Positions 35,045 to 46,305 are shown, numbered from the stretch's first letter. The stretch: DNA of 64,000 nt from Deltaproteobacteria bacterium (GCA_016182965.1 JACPFM010000136.1:28915-92914); one strand, 5' to 3'. Numbers and translations are program-made. The notes: a model not told the origin generated them from the letters alone.

Positions 35045-35656
35045 TCACTTGCACACCTTCGCCCCTGCGCGTCCACGGCACTTCGTCGAGCAGCACTCGG
35101 CGTCGCTCGCGCACGCCGTGTTCAGCGGCGCGCACGAGCCGCCGCCGCCTCCTCCTCCGTCGCCGCTCGCGAGCAGGAAGTCGAGCGCCTTCTTCGCCTG
35201 CACCAACCCGTGACTGTACGCGTCGTCGCGACCCGCGGCACCGAGGTCCATCGCGGCGCGCTCGAGTGCGTCCCGGATCTGCTGGTTGGTCCACGAGGTG
35301 TCCTTGCTCCAGACGAGCGCCGCCACGCCCGCGACGTGCGGTGTCGCCATCGAGGTGCCGCTCCACGCCTCATAGCCGCTGCCCGCGCCGGACGGAGAGT
35401 CGACCGTCGCGCTCTTGCCCAGCGCCGCCGCGACGAGGTGCTGCCCGTCGGCCTGGCTGAGGCTCACTGCGGGGATGGTGCTCGAGTTGCCCGAGCCGAG
35501 CGTGCCGCTGAAATTGCCGCCTTGGTTCACGAGGTAGCGATCGGATTTCTGGAGCGGGTCGCGCTCGGCGTCGACGTCGACATCGGAGCCGCACCCGACG
35601 CTGACGAGCACCGACACGATGACGAGCGAGCGTGCATGCGAGAGCTTGGTGTACAT
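35045..35656 (-). CDS. Internally deleted subtilisin-like (S8) protein, lacks Asp/His
   Basis: The 203-residue product starts at ATG 35656 with a lipoprotein signal (MYTKLSHARSLVIVSVLVSVGC). Compared with the full-length paralogue at 44695-46305, residues 1-43 here correspond to its start, and residue 48 onward to its residue 384 onward. So about 336 residues with the catalytic Asp and His and most of the catalytic domain are missing in frame. It retains GTSMATPHVAG with the Ser (~102) and the Cys-rich tail (CASDAECCSTKCRGRAGAKVC). It cannot be an active protease by the known mechanism. It is either a decaying copy or a repurposed fragment. Confidence 0.75.
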   Translation of the reverse strand: MYTKLSHARSLVIVSVLVSVGCGSDVDVDAERDPLQKSDRYLVNQGGNFSGTLGSGNSSTIPAVSLSQADGQHLVAAALGKSATVDSPSGAGSGYEAWSGTSMATPHVAGVAALVWSKDTSWTNQQIRDALERAAMDLGAAGRDDAYSHGLVQAKKALDFLLASGDGGGGGGGSCAPLNTACASDAECCSTKCRGRAGAKVCK

Positions 35657-35728
35657 GGCCCGCCCTTCCGGCGGGGCCGAAGTGCACCAGGGATGCCAGC
35701 CGGCGTCAGGCGCAGCCGGACTTCGCGG

Positions 35729-36391
35729 TCAGAGCGCGAGGCGATACCCGAAGATGAGACCGACGCCGCTGAGCGACGAGTCACCGGTGATCCGGTGGCG
35801 GAGCCCTGCGCGCTGGAACTCGAGCTCGCCGAACGCGTGGCCGGGGCCGATGTTCAGCTGCGCGCCGCCGAAGGCGACGAAGCCGAACCTCGTGTCGGTC
35901 TCGCTGTTCTCGAGGCCGAGCGACGTGGTGGTCGCGCGCACGAGGTAGAGCTTCGGGCCGAGTCCGAAGTACGGCGTCCACCGCTCCTCGATCGCGAGCA
36001 CGCGGTAGGAGACGCGCAGCCCGAAATCGAGCGCTCGCTCGGTCATGGAGTAGTCCATCGATCCGGCCTGCATGCACGGCGCCGTCTGCGGCGTCGCGCA
36101 GCGTGCCTCGACGGTGCCGTCGGTGCTCGCCTGCTGGTACTGCGTGCGCAGGTGCACGGCGAGCGCGCCGCCGCCGAGGCGGAAGCGCGACCCGAGATCG
36201 ACGCCGACACCCGGGCCGAGCCCGAGACCGGAGGTCCCGATGATCAGCCCGAGCGCCGCGCCTGCCTCGAACGCCGTGTCCTTCTTCTTCTCGACCGGCG
36301 GGTCGCTCGCCTTCGCGTCTTGCGCGACGGCAGGCGACGTCGCAGCGACGATCGCGACGAGGGCAGGGACTGCGAACGGATACTTGCTCAT
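35729..36391 (-). CDS. Hypothetical outer-membrane beta-barrel-like protein
   Basis: A 220-residue precursor. ATG 36391 is preferred because AGGAG lies eight bases upstream; ATG 36415 overlaps the stop of the previous gene as TGATG and is also possible. The signal is SKYPFAVPALVAIVAATSPAVAQ, then a charged spacer (EKKKD). Alternating strands follow (GAALGLIIGTSGLGLGPGVGVDLG, ALDFGLRVSYRVLAI...YFGLGPKLYLV), ending in SLSGVGLIFGYRLAL, with an apolar aromatic-type end as in porin-like barrels. It is coupled to the TIG lipoprotein gene, which may be its partner. Confidence 0.7.
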   Translation of the reverse strand: MSKYPFAVPALVAIVAATSPAVAQDAKASDPPVEKKKDTAFEAGAALGLIIGTSGLGLGPGVGVDLGSRFRLGGGALAVHLRTQYQQASTDGTVEARCATPQTAPCMQAGSMDYSMTERALDFGLRVSYRVLAIEERWTPYFGLGPKLYLVRATTTSLGLENSETDTRFGFVAFGGAQLNIGPGHAFGELEFQRAGLRHRITGDSSLSGVGLIFGYRLAL

Positions 36392-36414
36392 GGTCATGGC
36401 TCCTGCCTTCGACA

Positions 36415-39400
36415 TCAGTAGATGACCTGCGACACGCTCGTGATCGCGTCGGTGTCGTTGGTCGTGCCTCCGACGACGTAGAAGTACGCGCTCTCGAGCG
36501 TGAACCCGAAGCGACCGACGCCAGAGGCCCCCGCCGGCACCGGGATGGCGGCGGTCGCATCGGACCAGATCGCGCCGGTGCCGAGCGACAGGGTCGAGCC
36601 GCTGATGGTGAACGGGCCCGCGCGCTTGATGCTCGTGCTGTAGAGCGCGCCGGTCGTCGTCACGCTGCCGCCGCCGAAGGCGAACGCGCCGCCGTTCGCG
36701 ACGCCGAGATCGGAGCCGTCCTTGGCCTTCGGCGCGTAGTCGGCGATGGTCTTCCACGTCAGCGCGCCGCCTGCGTCCACGGACGCGTACTCGAACGACG
36801 CGCCGGCGCCGCCGACCCCGAGCCCGCCGCTCGCGAGGACGAAGGCCTGGGTGCCGGTGTAGCCGGGCGGTCCGTTCTCGCGCGACAGCGCGCCGACGCC
36901 GAAGCGCTCGCGGGCCACGGCCATCGTGGTGGCGCCCGCGGCGAAGGCGCCGAGCGTCCGACCGTCGTTCGAGAGCGTCGTCGACTCCCAGCAATTCATC
37001 GTGCTGGCCGCGCCAGCTCCGGAGCACGAGCCGTGGCCGCCGACGACGTAGACGCGCAGCTGGCCGCCGGCGTCCGGTGCGATCGTCGCCGAGGCGTTGA
37101 AGCGCGCCCGCGCGAGCTTCTGCGTCAGGGCGACGAACAGGCCGGTCGATCCGCGGCGCAGCGGGGTCACGGTCGACGTGACCGTGTCGACGCCCGTGTC
37201 GGTGTACGTCAGACCGGTCAGGCCGTCCTTCAGGAGCACCTCGGTGTGCGAGGCGCCGTTGGGGAGCGCGGTGCGGTAGACGCGGTAGGACTTCGCGCCC
37301 GGAACCGCCTTCCACGTCAGCTTCACGCTGCCGTTGAGGCCGAGGGTGACGATGATCTCGTCGCTCGGGAGCGTCTCGCCGTTGGGGTTGTCGGGATCGG
37401 CGGCGGCGTCCTTGATCGCCGACACCATGTAGTACCAGGTGCCCTTGGCGAGCGTGCCGGCTGACTCGGTGACCGGATCGTCGACCTGCGGCTGATCGCC
37501 GAGGTCGAGGATCTTCGCGCGCTCGATCGTGTCGAGGGGCGCGCCGCTCGGGGCCACTCCGCCGGTCCCGTTCGTCGTGCTCGTGCCGCCGAGCACGTAG
37601 ATGAACGAGCCGCGCTGCACGACCGCGTGGCCGGAGCGCCGCGTGGTGAGCTTGTTGCGCTGCACGTACCAGTCGCCGAGCGTGCCGAAGAGATCGAGCG
37701 GCGCGACCTCGAGGGTGTCGAGCACCGTGCCGTCGGCCTGTTCGCCCGAGATCGCGTACAGGTAGCGGGAGGCTGCGTTGATGCGCCCCGACACCGTCTC
37801 GAGCGAGCGGCGGCCGGTCACCAGCGGCTTGGAGACGACGAACCCGGTCTCGAGCTTCGACGAGGGGTTGGTGTTCACGAACGCCGAGTACTCGCCGTAC
37901 GTGCTCTCGTCGGGGTTGGTGACGCGCACGAGGTACGCGCCGGTCGCGAGCGTGGTGCTCGGGATCGTCGCCTGCAGCGTGCAGACGTTGGTGCCGCTCG
38001 GGCACGTCGCGGGACCCGTGCACGAGAGCGTGCCCGCCGTCGCGGAGGTGAGCGCGCCGCTCGAGGACACCACCGCGACGGTCGGCGACCGGAAGTTGCA
38101 GCCGGTGATCGTCACGCTGGTGTTCGCTTGCGTGGTGCCCGCCGCGGGCGCGACGTTGTCGATCGTCGGGATGGGGAGATCGGTCACGCGGAACGCCTTG
38201 GCGAGCTTTCCGCCGCCCCCGTCGGGGTTGATGATGTTGAGATCGTACTCGTTGCCGACCGTCGTCGACGGGAAGCCGGACGGCACGATCGAGCTCATGC
38301 TCTGCGCGGTGACGAACGCCGTCGATTTCAGCAGCTGCGACTTGGGCGTGAGCGACGGGATGACGAGGTACGCGCGCGGCGTCGACTTGAAGCCGTCGCC
38401 GGTGACCGTGATCGGTGTCTTGTCCCCCTTCCAGCCGAACGGCGGCGTCACCTTCGCGACCGTGATCGACGGGGTGGCGTCGATGGTGAACGCCTTCGGC
38501 AGCGTGGCGCCGCAGCCGCTGGGCACGGTGAGCACGAGATCGTATGGGCCGCCGGCCGCGCCGCCCGCCGGCACGGTCGCGCGGATCAAGGTGCCGGTGC
38601 CCACGACGTCGATCAAGACTAGATCGCCGCCGCCCGACGCCGCGCCCTTCAGCGACAAGGTCGCGCCGATCGGCAACGACTCACCGTAAATCGTGATCGG
38701 GTTGTCGATCCCGTTCCACCCCTTCGCCGGCTCCACGCTGTCCATGCGCGGCCCGGCGACGACGGTGAGCGATTTCTCGAAGGTGAACGAGCACCCCTCG
38801 GGGATCTTGACCGTGACGTCGTACGGCGATCCCGAGGCGACGAGGGGCGGCGCGACGAACGAGAGCGACGTGTCGCTCGCCGCCGTCACGCCGGTCGCGA
38901 GGGTGGTCCCGACGGTGACCGACATCGCGCCGTGGAAGCCGGTGCCGGTCGCGGTCACCGTCTGCCCGCCGCCGCTGCACACGGTCGAGGGCTCGAGGCT
39001 GCTGACAGTCGGCGGCGGGAACACCACGACCTTCGCCGTCGAGGTCGCCGAGCACTGCTTGCCGCCATCGCCCACCTCGGGGTTGGTGACGGTCACCGTC
39101 ACCTCGCCCGCCGGGAGCGTCTTGGGATCGAACGTCGCTTGGATCTCGGTGTCGCTGACGACCGTCGTCTTCGTGGGAGCGATCGCGCCGAAGAGGACCG
39201 TCGCGCCGGTGCGGAAACCGGTGCCGACGACCTTGAACGTGGCGGCGACCTCGGTGCACGTGCTCGGCGGCTGGACCGAGGCGATGGTCGGCGGCGGGAC
39301 GACCTTCAAGATACCCTGCATCGTGCCTACGCACGCCGGCGGCCCTTCGGTGCCGGTGACGCGCACGCCGTAGGTGCCGGGCGCGAGCTTCGGCGGGGTC

Positions 39401-40044
39401 GCGCCTGCTATCCTCAGCGTGATCGAGCTCGCGCTCACGACCGTGACGTCCGTCGCCGTGCCGGTGAGGACGACGGCGCCGGCGGCGTCGACGATCTCGA
39501 CGACCGCGCCGTCCTCCGGCCGGAACCCGGTACCCTCGACGGTGAGGGTGTTGTCGATCGCGTTGCAGATCGTGTCCGATCCGGCGGTCGGCACCTTGAC
39601 GCCGGTGATCGCGGGCGGATCGACCACCTTCAGCACGCCGACCGAGGTGCCCGCCTTGTCGTTCGGGTTCGTGATCGTGACGTCGTAGCTGCCGGCGGCG
39701 AGCTTCTCGTCGGCGCCGAGCGTCGCCTTGATTTCGCGCGGCGTCACGAACCCCACCCTCTGCAGCTCGATGCTCCTACCGCTCGACGCGAGCGTGACCC
39801 GCGGAAGGGCGAGCTGCGGCGAGTCCATGACGTTCACCGCCATCGGCGAGAACGAGTCCTGCTCGGAGCGGATGGTCACGGTGGTGACGACGCCGGCGTT
39901 CTCCGCGTTGGAGGCGTTGCAGACCGCCTTCGGATCCAGCGGCGGCGCGATCGACGGGGTGGGGCCGTCCATCTTGCGGGAGCACCCGGCGGCGACGAGG
40001 AGCAGCGAGAGCGCGACGCCGCTGCGGTAGGCATGGAAGGTCAT
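36415..40044 (-). CDS. Large IPT/TIG-repeat lipoprotein with kelch-like C-terminal part
   Basis: A 1209-residue precursor with signal MTFHAYRSGVALSLLLVAAGC (lipobox AAGC) and an AGGAGG Shine-Dalgarno eight bases before ATG 40044. Repeated immunoglobulin-like IPT/TIG domains occur at about residues 135-740 (ITGVKVPTAGSDT..., IASVQPPSTCTEV..., VSSLEPSTVC..., MDSVEPAKGW..., IDNVAPAAGT). A region with WYVQRNKLTTRRSGHAVVQRGSFIYVLGG follows and looks kelch-like, with one FN3-like segment (VKLTWKAVPGAKSYRVYR). Such proteins are usually extracellular. It shares a TGATG stop/start overlap with the barrel gene downstream. Confidence 0.85.
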   Translation of the reverse strand: MTFHAYRSGVALSLLLVAAGCSRKMDGPTPSIAPPLDPKAVCNASNAENAGVVTTVTIRSEQDSFSPMAVNVMDSPQLALPRVTLASSGRSIELQRVGFVTPREIKATLGADEKLAAGSYDVTITNPNDKAGTSVGVLKVVDPPAITGVKVPTAGSDTICNAIDNTLTVEGTGFRPEDGAVVEIVDAAGAVVLTGTATDVTVVSASSITLRIAGATPPKLAPGTYGVRVTGTEGPPACVGTMQGILKVVPPPTIASVQPPSTCTEVAATFKVVGTGFRTGATVLFGAIAPTKTTVVSDTEIQATFDPKTLPAGEVTVTVTNPEVGDGGKQCSATSTAKVVVFPPPTVSSLEPSTVCSGGGQTVTATGTGFHGAMSVTVGTTLATGVTAASDTSLSFVAPPLVASGSPYDVTVKIPEGCSFTFEKSLTVVAGPRMDSVEPAKGWNGIDNPITIYGESLPIGATLSLKGAASGGGDLVLIDVVGTGTLIRATVPAGGAAGGPYDLVLTVPSGCGATLPKAFTIDATPSITVAKVTPPFGWKGDKTPITVTGDGFKSTPRAYLVIPSLTPKSQLLKSTAFVTAQSMSSIVPSGFPSTTVGNEYDLNIINPDGGGGKLAKAFRVTDLPIPTIDNVAPAAGTTQANTSVTITGCNFRSPTVAVVSSSGALTSATAGTLSCTGPATCPSGTNVCTLQATIPSTTLATGAYLVRVTNPDESTYGEYSAFVNTNPSSKLETGFVVSKPLVTGRRSLETVSGRINAASRYLYAISGEQADGTVLDTLEVAPLDLFGTLGDWYVQRNKLTTRRSGHAVVQRGSFIYVLGGTSTTNGTGGVAPSGAPLDTIERAKILDLGDQPQVDDPVTESAGTLAKGTWYYMVSAIKDAAADPDNPNGETLPSDEIIVTLGLNGSVKLTWKAVPGAKSYRVYRTALPNGASHTEVLLKDGLTGLTYTDTGVDTVTSTVTPLRRGSTGLFVALTQKLARARFNASATIAPDAGGQLRVYVVGGHGSCSGAGAASTMNCWESTTLSNDGRTLGAFAAGATTMAVARERFGVGALSRENGPPGYTGTQAFVLASGGLGVGGAGASFEYASVDAGGALTWKTIADYAPKAKDGSDLGVANGGAFAFGGGSVTTTGALYSTSIKRAGPFTISGSTLSLGTGAIWSDATAAIPVPAGASGVGRFGFTLESAYFYVVGGTTNDTDAITSVSQVIY

Positions 40045-40182
40045 GAACAGGGCCTCCTGGTGGCAGGCATGACAGCACGCCCCTTAGTGCCCCCTGGCAG
40101 ACCGCGGCAGACGCATCATAGAAAGAAGGCGCCATGCCCCCGCGCTGTCTGCTCCGACGCCCGAGGTGGCACTGACTGCGCG

Positions 40183-40542
40183 ATGCCGCGAGCAGCCCTT
40201 CAGCGCCGGGCCACCCAGCGCCTCCCGACCGACATCGAGGTCGGCGTCCACACGGAGTCCAACTTCTACGCCGGATTCTCCGCCAACGTCTCCGAGGGCG
40301 GGATCTTCGTCGCGACCTACCGAAGACACGAGATCGGCGATCGCCTGCGCGTGACGCTCCGCCTCCCGGGCGTCGACGATCCGATCGAGGCAAAGGTGGA
40401 GGTCCGCTGGCTGCGCAGCGTGGCGCCGGACGCCGAGGGGGTGCCGGGCTTCGGCGCGGCGTTCGTCGAGCTGGCGGAGGACGCCCACGCGGTGATCGAG
40501 CGGTTCGTCGGGCATCGCGAGCCGCTCTTCTACGACGACTGA
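40183..40542 (+). CDS. PilZ domain protein (c-di-GMP receptor-like)
   Basis: A 119-residue single-domain protein. It shows RRATQRLPTDIEVGVHTESNFYAGFSANVSEGGIFVAT, with the D/NxSxxG motif in the form NVSEGG, and the later strand DPIEAKVEVRWLRS. The first arginine cluster differs from the canonical RxxxR, so c-di-GMP binding is possible but not certain. This form is common in the myxobacterial single-PilZ family. The gene stands alone, divergent from the TIG lipoprotein gene. Confidence 0.85.
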   Translation: MPRAALQRRATQRLPTDIEVGVHTESNFYAGFSANVSEGGIFVATYRRHEIGDRLRVTLRLPGVDDPIEAKVEVRWLRSVAPDAEGVPGFGAAFVELAEDAHAVIERFVGHREPLFYDD

Positions 40543-40582
40543 CTCGGCCGTCGGGCGCGGACTCGCGTCGCCGGTGGCGCCG

Positions 40583-42493
40583 TCACGGTGCGTTGACGAC
40601 GTCGAAATCGGGCGGCGCGCCGTCGACGCCGATGAAGCCGACGCGCGTCTTCGGGCTCTCGATCCGGCGGACGGTGCACCCCGGCGCCGTGCACCTCAGC
40701 GTCTCGAGGAAGTGGTAGCGGAGGGTCATCGAGCCCCCCTGCGAGCCGCGGACCTCGATGCGATCGTTCTTCGCCCGCACCGTGCCCGGTCCGCCGCCGA
40801 CGATCCAGCCGCTCGGCGACCTCACGCGGAACCACCGCGCGCCCGGCGCGCCCGGCACCGGCTCGAGCAGATCGGTGCGCCGCTCGATCGCCGGCCACCG
40901 CTTCACCAGCGCGACCCACTTCACGTTGAACGCCTCGAGGTAGGTGCGGAAGGCCTCGGGATCGACGGGCGCGTCCTCCGGCTGCACGCGGAAGAAGTTC
41001 GCGTCGGAGTGGGCGAGGTTGATCTCGCGGAAGCCGCCGAGCACCTGCGCGTTGGTCATCCCGGCGAGCTGCTCGCCGCTCGCCCACCACTCCACGAGGA
41101 AGCGCCCGCTGCCGTCGTCGAGCCGCCTGGTCGCCTCGATGAGCGCGAGCTCGTGCGGCAGCGGCGGCGCGTGACGGAAGCTCATGGCTTCGTCCCACGG
41201 GAGCGAGCCGAGCTCGGCCCGGCCGGTCACGTTCGGCGGCGGCAGCGGCAGCGCCTTCTTGTGGCGCGGGACGAGCTCGGGGACGAAGTACATGACGTCG
41301 CGGAGCAGCCGCGGCAGCGCCACGATCGCGAGCGCGGCGATGGCGCCGGCCGCCACCGGGCTCGAACGCCGGCGCAGCAGCTCGACGAGCGTGGGCCACG
41401 ACTCGACGACGACCACGCCCGCGACGATCGCCGAGAGCATCAGCGCCGGGCTGACGAAGCGATAGGGCTGCACCTGGCGCAGGAGCGGCGTGATCCCGCC
41501 GACGTAGGCGATGAAGAACGGGACGCCGAGCGCGATCGCCGCGAGCGCGAACCGCTCGTCGCGGCGCCTGCGCAGCTGCACGAGCCCGCACGCGGCGAGC
41601 ACGACGACGAGCACGCGGAAGCCGGTGCGGTTGGCGAGGACGCCGGTGACCCACGGATCGCGGGTGACGCCGAGGAAGTCCCACAGGATGAACCCCGGCG
41701 TCGCGTCGAGGTAGTAGCCGCTGTCGAGGATGTAATGCCAGAACCGGACGGCGACCTTCAGCCACCACAGGTTCGCGATCACCGTGAAGGCCGCGGCGCC
41801 GAGGATCGCCGCGTGCTCGCGCGTCGACAGCGCCTTCCGCTCACGCACGTAGAGGACGAGCATGGGCGCTGCGAGCACGAAGAACGCGTAGGGATGGACG
41901 GTGTGGGTGAGCGCGAGGGCGGGCGCGAGGGCCATCACCGTCCACGGCCTCCGATCGCGCAGGTACGCGACGAACAGCCCGAGCGGCAGCAGGTAGAGGT
42001 AGGCCGACATCGCCCAGCTGATCATCCCGACGTAGACCAGCCAGTGGTGGAACGCGTCGAACCACCACACGAGCGAGGCCAGCGCCGCGCCCGCGACCGC
42101 GCCGCCGCGCGAGGCGCCGAGCAGGCGCGCCGAGGCGAGGACGACCGGGAAGAGCAGCCCCGAGCCGAGCCAGGCGAAGAGGTTGAAGGCGCGGTCGAAG
42201 GGGACGCCGAGCTTGCCGAGCGCGATGCACCACAGCTCGAAGCCCTTGTTGTCGGCGTCGAAGATCGCGCCGGAGAGCTGGCCGGCGAGCAGGTGCGGAT
42301 CCCACAGCCAGGTCCGCCCCGACGCCGCGAACGTCTCGACCGCGCGCTTGCACTGCTCGTAGTGCGTCGACCAGTCCATCGAGATCAGCGGCGTCGGGCC
42401 GAGGATCACCGAGGGCGGCGACACGTAGAGCATCACGCCGAGGTGCGCCGCGAAGAGCGCGAGGGTGATCAGGCGGAGCTTCGCGAGCGACAT
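40583..42493 (-). CDS. Polytopic membrane protein, GT-C-like
   Basis: A 636-residue protein with roughly ten to twelve hydrophobic segments (residues ~10-430) and a C-terminal soluble domain of ~190 residues. Motifs such as MDWSTHYEQC near the first loop, DPHLLAGQLSG and the alternating long loops are reminiscent of GT-C membrane glycosyltransferases or YfhO-like proteins. The characteristic DXD/EXD loop is not clear, so the activity is uncertain. It starts four bases after the stop of the UbiA-family gene, so the two are probably co-transcribed. Possible role: transfer of a sugar to a lipid or protein. Confidence 0.65.
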   Translation of the reverse strand: MSLAKLRLITLALFAAHLGVMLYVSPPSVILGPTPLISMDWSTHYEQCKRAVETFAASGRTWLWDPHLLAGQLSGAIFDADNKGFELWCIALGKLGVPFDRAFNLFAWLGSGLLFPVVLASARLLGASRGGAVAGAALASLVWWFDAFHHWLVYVGMISWAMSAYLYLLPLGLFVAYLRDRRPWTVMALAPALALTHTVHPYAFFVLAAPMLVLYVRERKALSTREHAAILGAAAFTVIANLWWLKVAVRFWHYILDSGYYLDATPGFILWDFLGVTRDPWVTGVLANRTGFRVLVVVLAACGLVQLRRRRDERFALAAIALGVPFFIAYVGGITPLLRQVQPYRFVSPALMLSAIVAGVVVVESWPTLVELLRRRSSPVAAGAIAALAIVALPRLLRDVMYFVPELVPRHKKALPLPPPNVTGRAELGSLPWDEAMSFRHAPPLPHELALIEATRRLDDGSGRFLVEWWASGEQLAGMTNAQVLGGFREINLAHSDANFFRVQPEDAPVDPEAFRTYLEAFNVKWVALVKRWPAIERRTDLLEPVPGAPGARWFRVRSPSGWIVGGGPGTVRAKNDRIEVRGSQGGSMTLRYHFLETLRCTAPGCTVRRIESPKTRVGFIGVDGAPPDFDVVNAP

Positions 42494-42497
42494 CGGA

Positions 42498-43334
42498 TCA
42501 CAGCAGCGGGGAGAGGCGCCCGATGACGCGGAGGTGGACGAGGATGGCGAGCCAGGTCAGCCCGAAGAGGGCGCGCAGATAGTCCCACGAGCGCGACGCC
42601 GTGGCCGTCGAGAGCGCGGGCAAGACGCCGACGAGCAGGACCGGGCCGAGCCACTTGTCGAGGAAGAGCGTGGCGTAGAGCGCGGCCACGCCGATCATGA
42701 CGCGGGTGATCGCCGCCGTGCGCGGGACGCCGAGCACCACGGCGGTGGTGCGCACCTGCGCCGCCCGATCGGTCGCCTCGTCGCGGATGACCTGCACCCC
42801 TTCGGTGACGACCGAGAGCAGCCCGAGCAGCGCCACGAGGCGCAGCCCCACCGCGTGATCGAGCGGGCACCCCACGAGCGCCATCGACACGCCCCACGCC
42901 GCCATGGCGAGCAGATCGACGATCGGCAGCCGCTTGAGCCACCGCGAGTACGCGAGGATCAACGCGACGTTCACGCCGAAGACGAGCAGGAGCGACGCCC
43001 CGTGCGCCACCGCGACGATCGCGCACACGAGCCCGACCCACGCGACGCCGACCCAGCCGGCGGCCTGGTGCTCGGCGAGGAACCGCGTGCGCGCGACGTC
43101 GCGACCCTCGGCCTTCATGTCGAGATCGACGTCGAGGACGTCGTTGACGAGGTAGACGAAGACGTTGAGCAGCAGGCCGAAGAGGAACCGATGGGCGACG
43201 TCGCCCGCCGAGAGACCGATCGCGACCGCCAGCGTCATGCTGGTCACGAGGTTGCCGGCCTCGCGCTTCTTCAGGCGATAGAGCGCGGAGTCGCCGACGA
43301 CCTTCGCGACGTCGGCGATGGCGGGGAGCGGCAT
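42498..43334 (-). CDS. UbiA family prenyltransferase
   Basis: A 278-residue polytopic protein. It has the first Asp-rich motif NDVLDVDLDMKAEGRD (NDxxDxxxD) and a second region with IRDEATDRAAQ (DxxxD-like) near residue 185. These two motifs bind the prenyl diphosphate through magnesium. It has about eight membrane segments and the family's normal length. The aromatic acceptor is unknown (quinone, heme or phosphoribose chemistry are the usual options). It precedes the GT-C-like gene by four bases, which suggests a joint lipid-linked pathway. Confidence 0.88.
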   Translation of the reverse strand: MPLPAIADVAKVVGDSALYRLKKREAGNLVTSMTLAVAIGLSAGDVAHRFLFGLLLNVFVYLVNDVLDVDLDMKAEGRDVARTRFLAEHQAAGWVGVAWVGLVCAIVAVAHGASLLLVFGVNVALILAYSRWLKRLPIVDLLAMAAWGVSMALVGCPLDHAVGLRLVALLGLLSVVTEGVQVIRDEATDRAAQVRTTAVVLGVPRTAAITRVMIGVAALYATLFLDKWLGPVLLVGVLPALSTATASRSWDYLRALFGLTWLAILVHLRVIGRLSPLL

Positions 43335-43369
43335 TCGGCCGCCATGTTAGCCCAACCGTGAAATGCACG

Positions 43370-43411
43370 ACCGCCTCGTCTCCGGCGTTTCGCGCCGAAC
43401 GACGAGGCGGT
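43370..43411 (-). terminator. Hairpin terminator after the NlpC/P60-like gene
   Basis: ACCGCCTCGTC (43370-43380) pairs with 43401-43411, with a nested CGGCG/CGCCG stem inside. It lies between the stop of the minus-strand gene ending at 43445 and the start of the next gene. Confidence 0.65.
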
Positions 43412-43444
43412 GAAGCACGGTCCCGCGGAGAGCGGAGCGAACGA

Positions 43445-44470
43445 CTACTCGAGGCGACCCATCACGATCTTCGTGTAGGTCGGGTAGCTCGTGAGGCCGC
43501 CCTTCCAGTAGTAGCCGGTCGGCTTGCCGTACGAGTCGACCTTGACGCCGATGCTGCCGGCGCCGGGGCCGCTGTACGTCGAGCCGCGGGTGTCCTTCGC
43601 GTGACCCGATCGCGCGCTGTCGACGACCGGGACGATGACCTCGCCGCTGCGGCCGGCGTACGGCAGGTCCTTGACCATCATGACGTGGCCGCTGGTCGAG
43701 CCGCCGGGCGGGTTCTTGTAGACGACGAGGTCACCGGGCTTGAGGCTGATCGGCTTGAGGATCCGGCGCCAGCGCGGGCTCGTGGTGGTGCTCGCGGTCG
43801 TCGGACGCGAGAGGAGGTAGTCGAAGTAGTCGCTCGCGATCGGGCGGTAGGTGCCGTCCGTCGGGATCAGGTCGTACCCACCCGACTGCTTGCGCGACAG
43901 GATGTACGCGATGAGGCCGGAGCAGTCCGTGCGACGCGTGCCGGTCGACTCGTTCATGTAGAGCGTGAACGCGTAGTACGAGGTCGAGCGGTTGGTGTAG
44001 CCCGCGATGCGGCGCGCCTCGTTGGCGAGCGACGTCCCACGGTCCGAAAGGAGCGCCTGGCTGCTGGTGCCGACGCCGTCGACCACCGGCCGCGCCTCCG
44101 GCTCGGCGGGGTTCTCGGCGAGCGCGGCCTCGAGGCCCTGGTCCATGCCCTCGCGACCCTCGACGACGAGACCGCCGGTCTCCTCCTCGGTCGGCTCAGC
44201 GTAGTCGGGGAGCTCGCCGTCCTCGGTCGAGAACGCGGTGTCGACGCCCTCTTCGGCGCTCATCTCGGCGGCGACGGGCTGGGTCTCGGGGACCTGGGCG
44301 TTCTGCCTGGTCTCGGTGGAGCTCGTGTTGGTGGAGGTCGTGTTGGAGGTGGTGTTGGGCTCCGCGATCTGCTCGGCGCCGGGCTGCTCGAAGCCGCCAC
44401 CACCGCACGCGACGGTGAGGGAGCCAAGCAGCGCGACTGCAGCGAGGATCGGTGTGCGCATCGACAGCAT
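43445..44470 (-). CDS. NlpC/P60-like lipoprotein (putative cell-wall amidase)
   Basis: A 341-residue precursor from ATG 44470 (or 44461) with lipoprotein signal MRTPILAAVALLGSLTVAC. A long Thr/Glu/Asp linker (to ~130) is followed by a catalytic domain. The Cys sits in RRTDCSGLIAYIL, and a His in GHVMMVKDL follows PGDLVVYKN. This order (DCSGL then GHV) is that of NlpC/P60 or CHAP-like cysteine peptidases acting on peptidoglycan. It probably sits on the outer face of the membrane and trims murein. A third polar residue is not obvious. Confidence 0.8.
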   Translation of the reverse strand: MLSMRTPILAAVALLGSLTVACGGGGFEQPGAEQIAEPNTTSNTTSTNTSSTETRQNAQVPETQPVAAEMSAEEGVDTAFSTEDGELPDYAEPTEEETGGLVVEGREGMDQGLEAALAENPAEPEARPVVDGVGTSSQALLSDRGTSLANEARRIAGYTNRSTSYYAFTLYMNESTGTRRTDCSGLIAYILSRKQSGGYDLIPTDGTYRPIASDYFDYLLSRPTTASTTTSPRWRRILKPISLKPGDLVVYKNPPGGSTSGHVMMVKDLPYAGRSGEVIVPVVDSARSGHAKDTRGSTYSGPGAGSIGVKVDSYGKPTGYYWKGGLTSYPTYTKIVMGRLE

Positions 44471-44694
44471 GGCCGATGCTTTGGGACTCACCGCTTGGGT
44501 CGAAAGGGAGCACGTGTGTGAAGTGTGCGCCTCGGCCGTGTGCACGTGCGCAACACGCGATCACGGCACGTGCGGAAAAACCGCGCATTTTTGCCGCTAC
44601 TCGGCGATGGAGGAGCGCGGCCTTGGGCTGACGAAAATCTGCCTATGGGCGCGAATTCTTCTTCGCACGAGAGCGGGCGGGCCGTTCGCTCGCG

Positions 44695-46305
<1,611 letters not shown>

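Noticed and set aside
43358..44521. 387-residue plus-strand frame opposite the NlpC/P60-like gene
   Set aside because: It is antisense to a gene with clear catalytic motifs and has typical Arg/Val/Gly shadow composition.
44471..44694. A gene in the gap between the NlpC/P60-like and subtilase genes
   Set aside because: No frame has a start, motif or composition different from chance; the gap most likely holds only the promoter.
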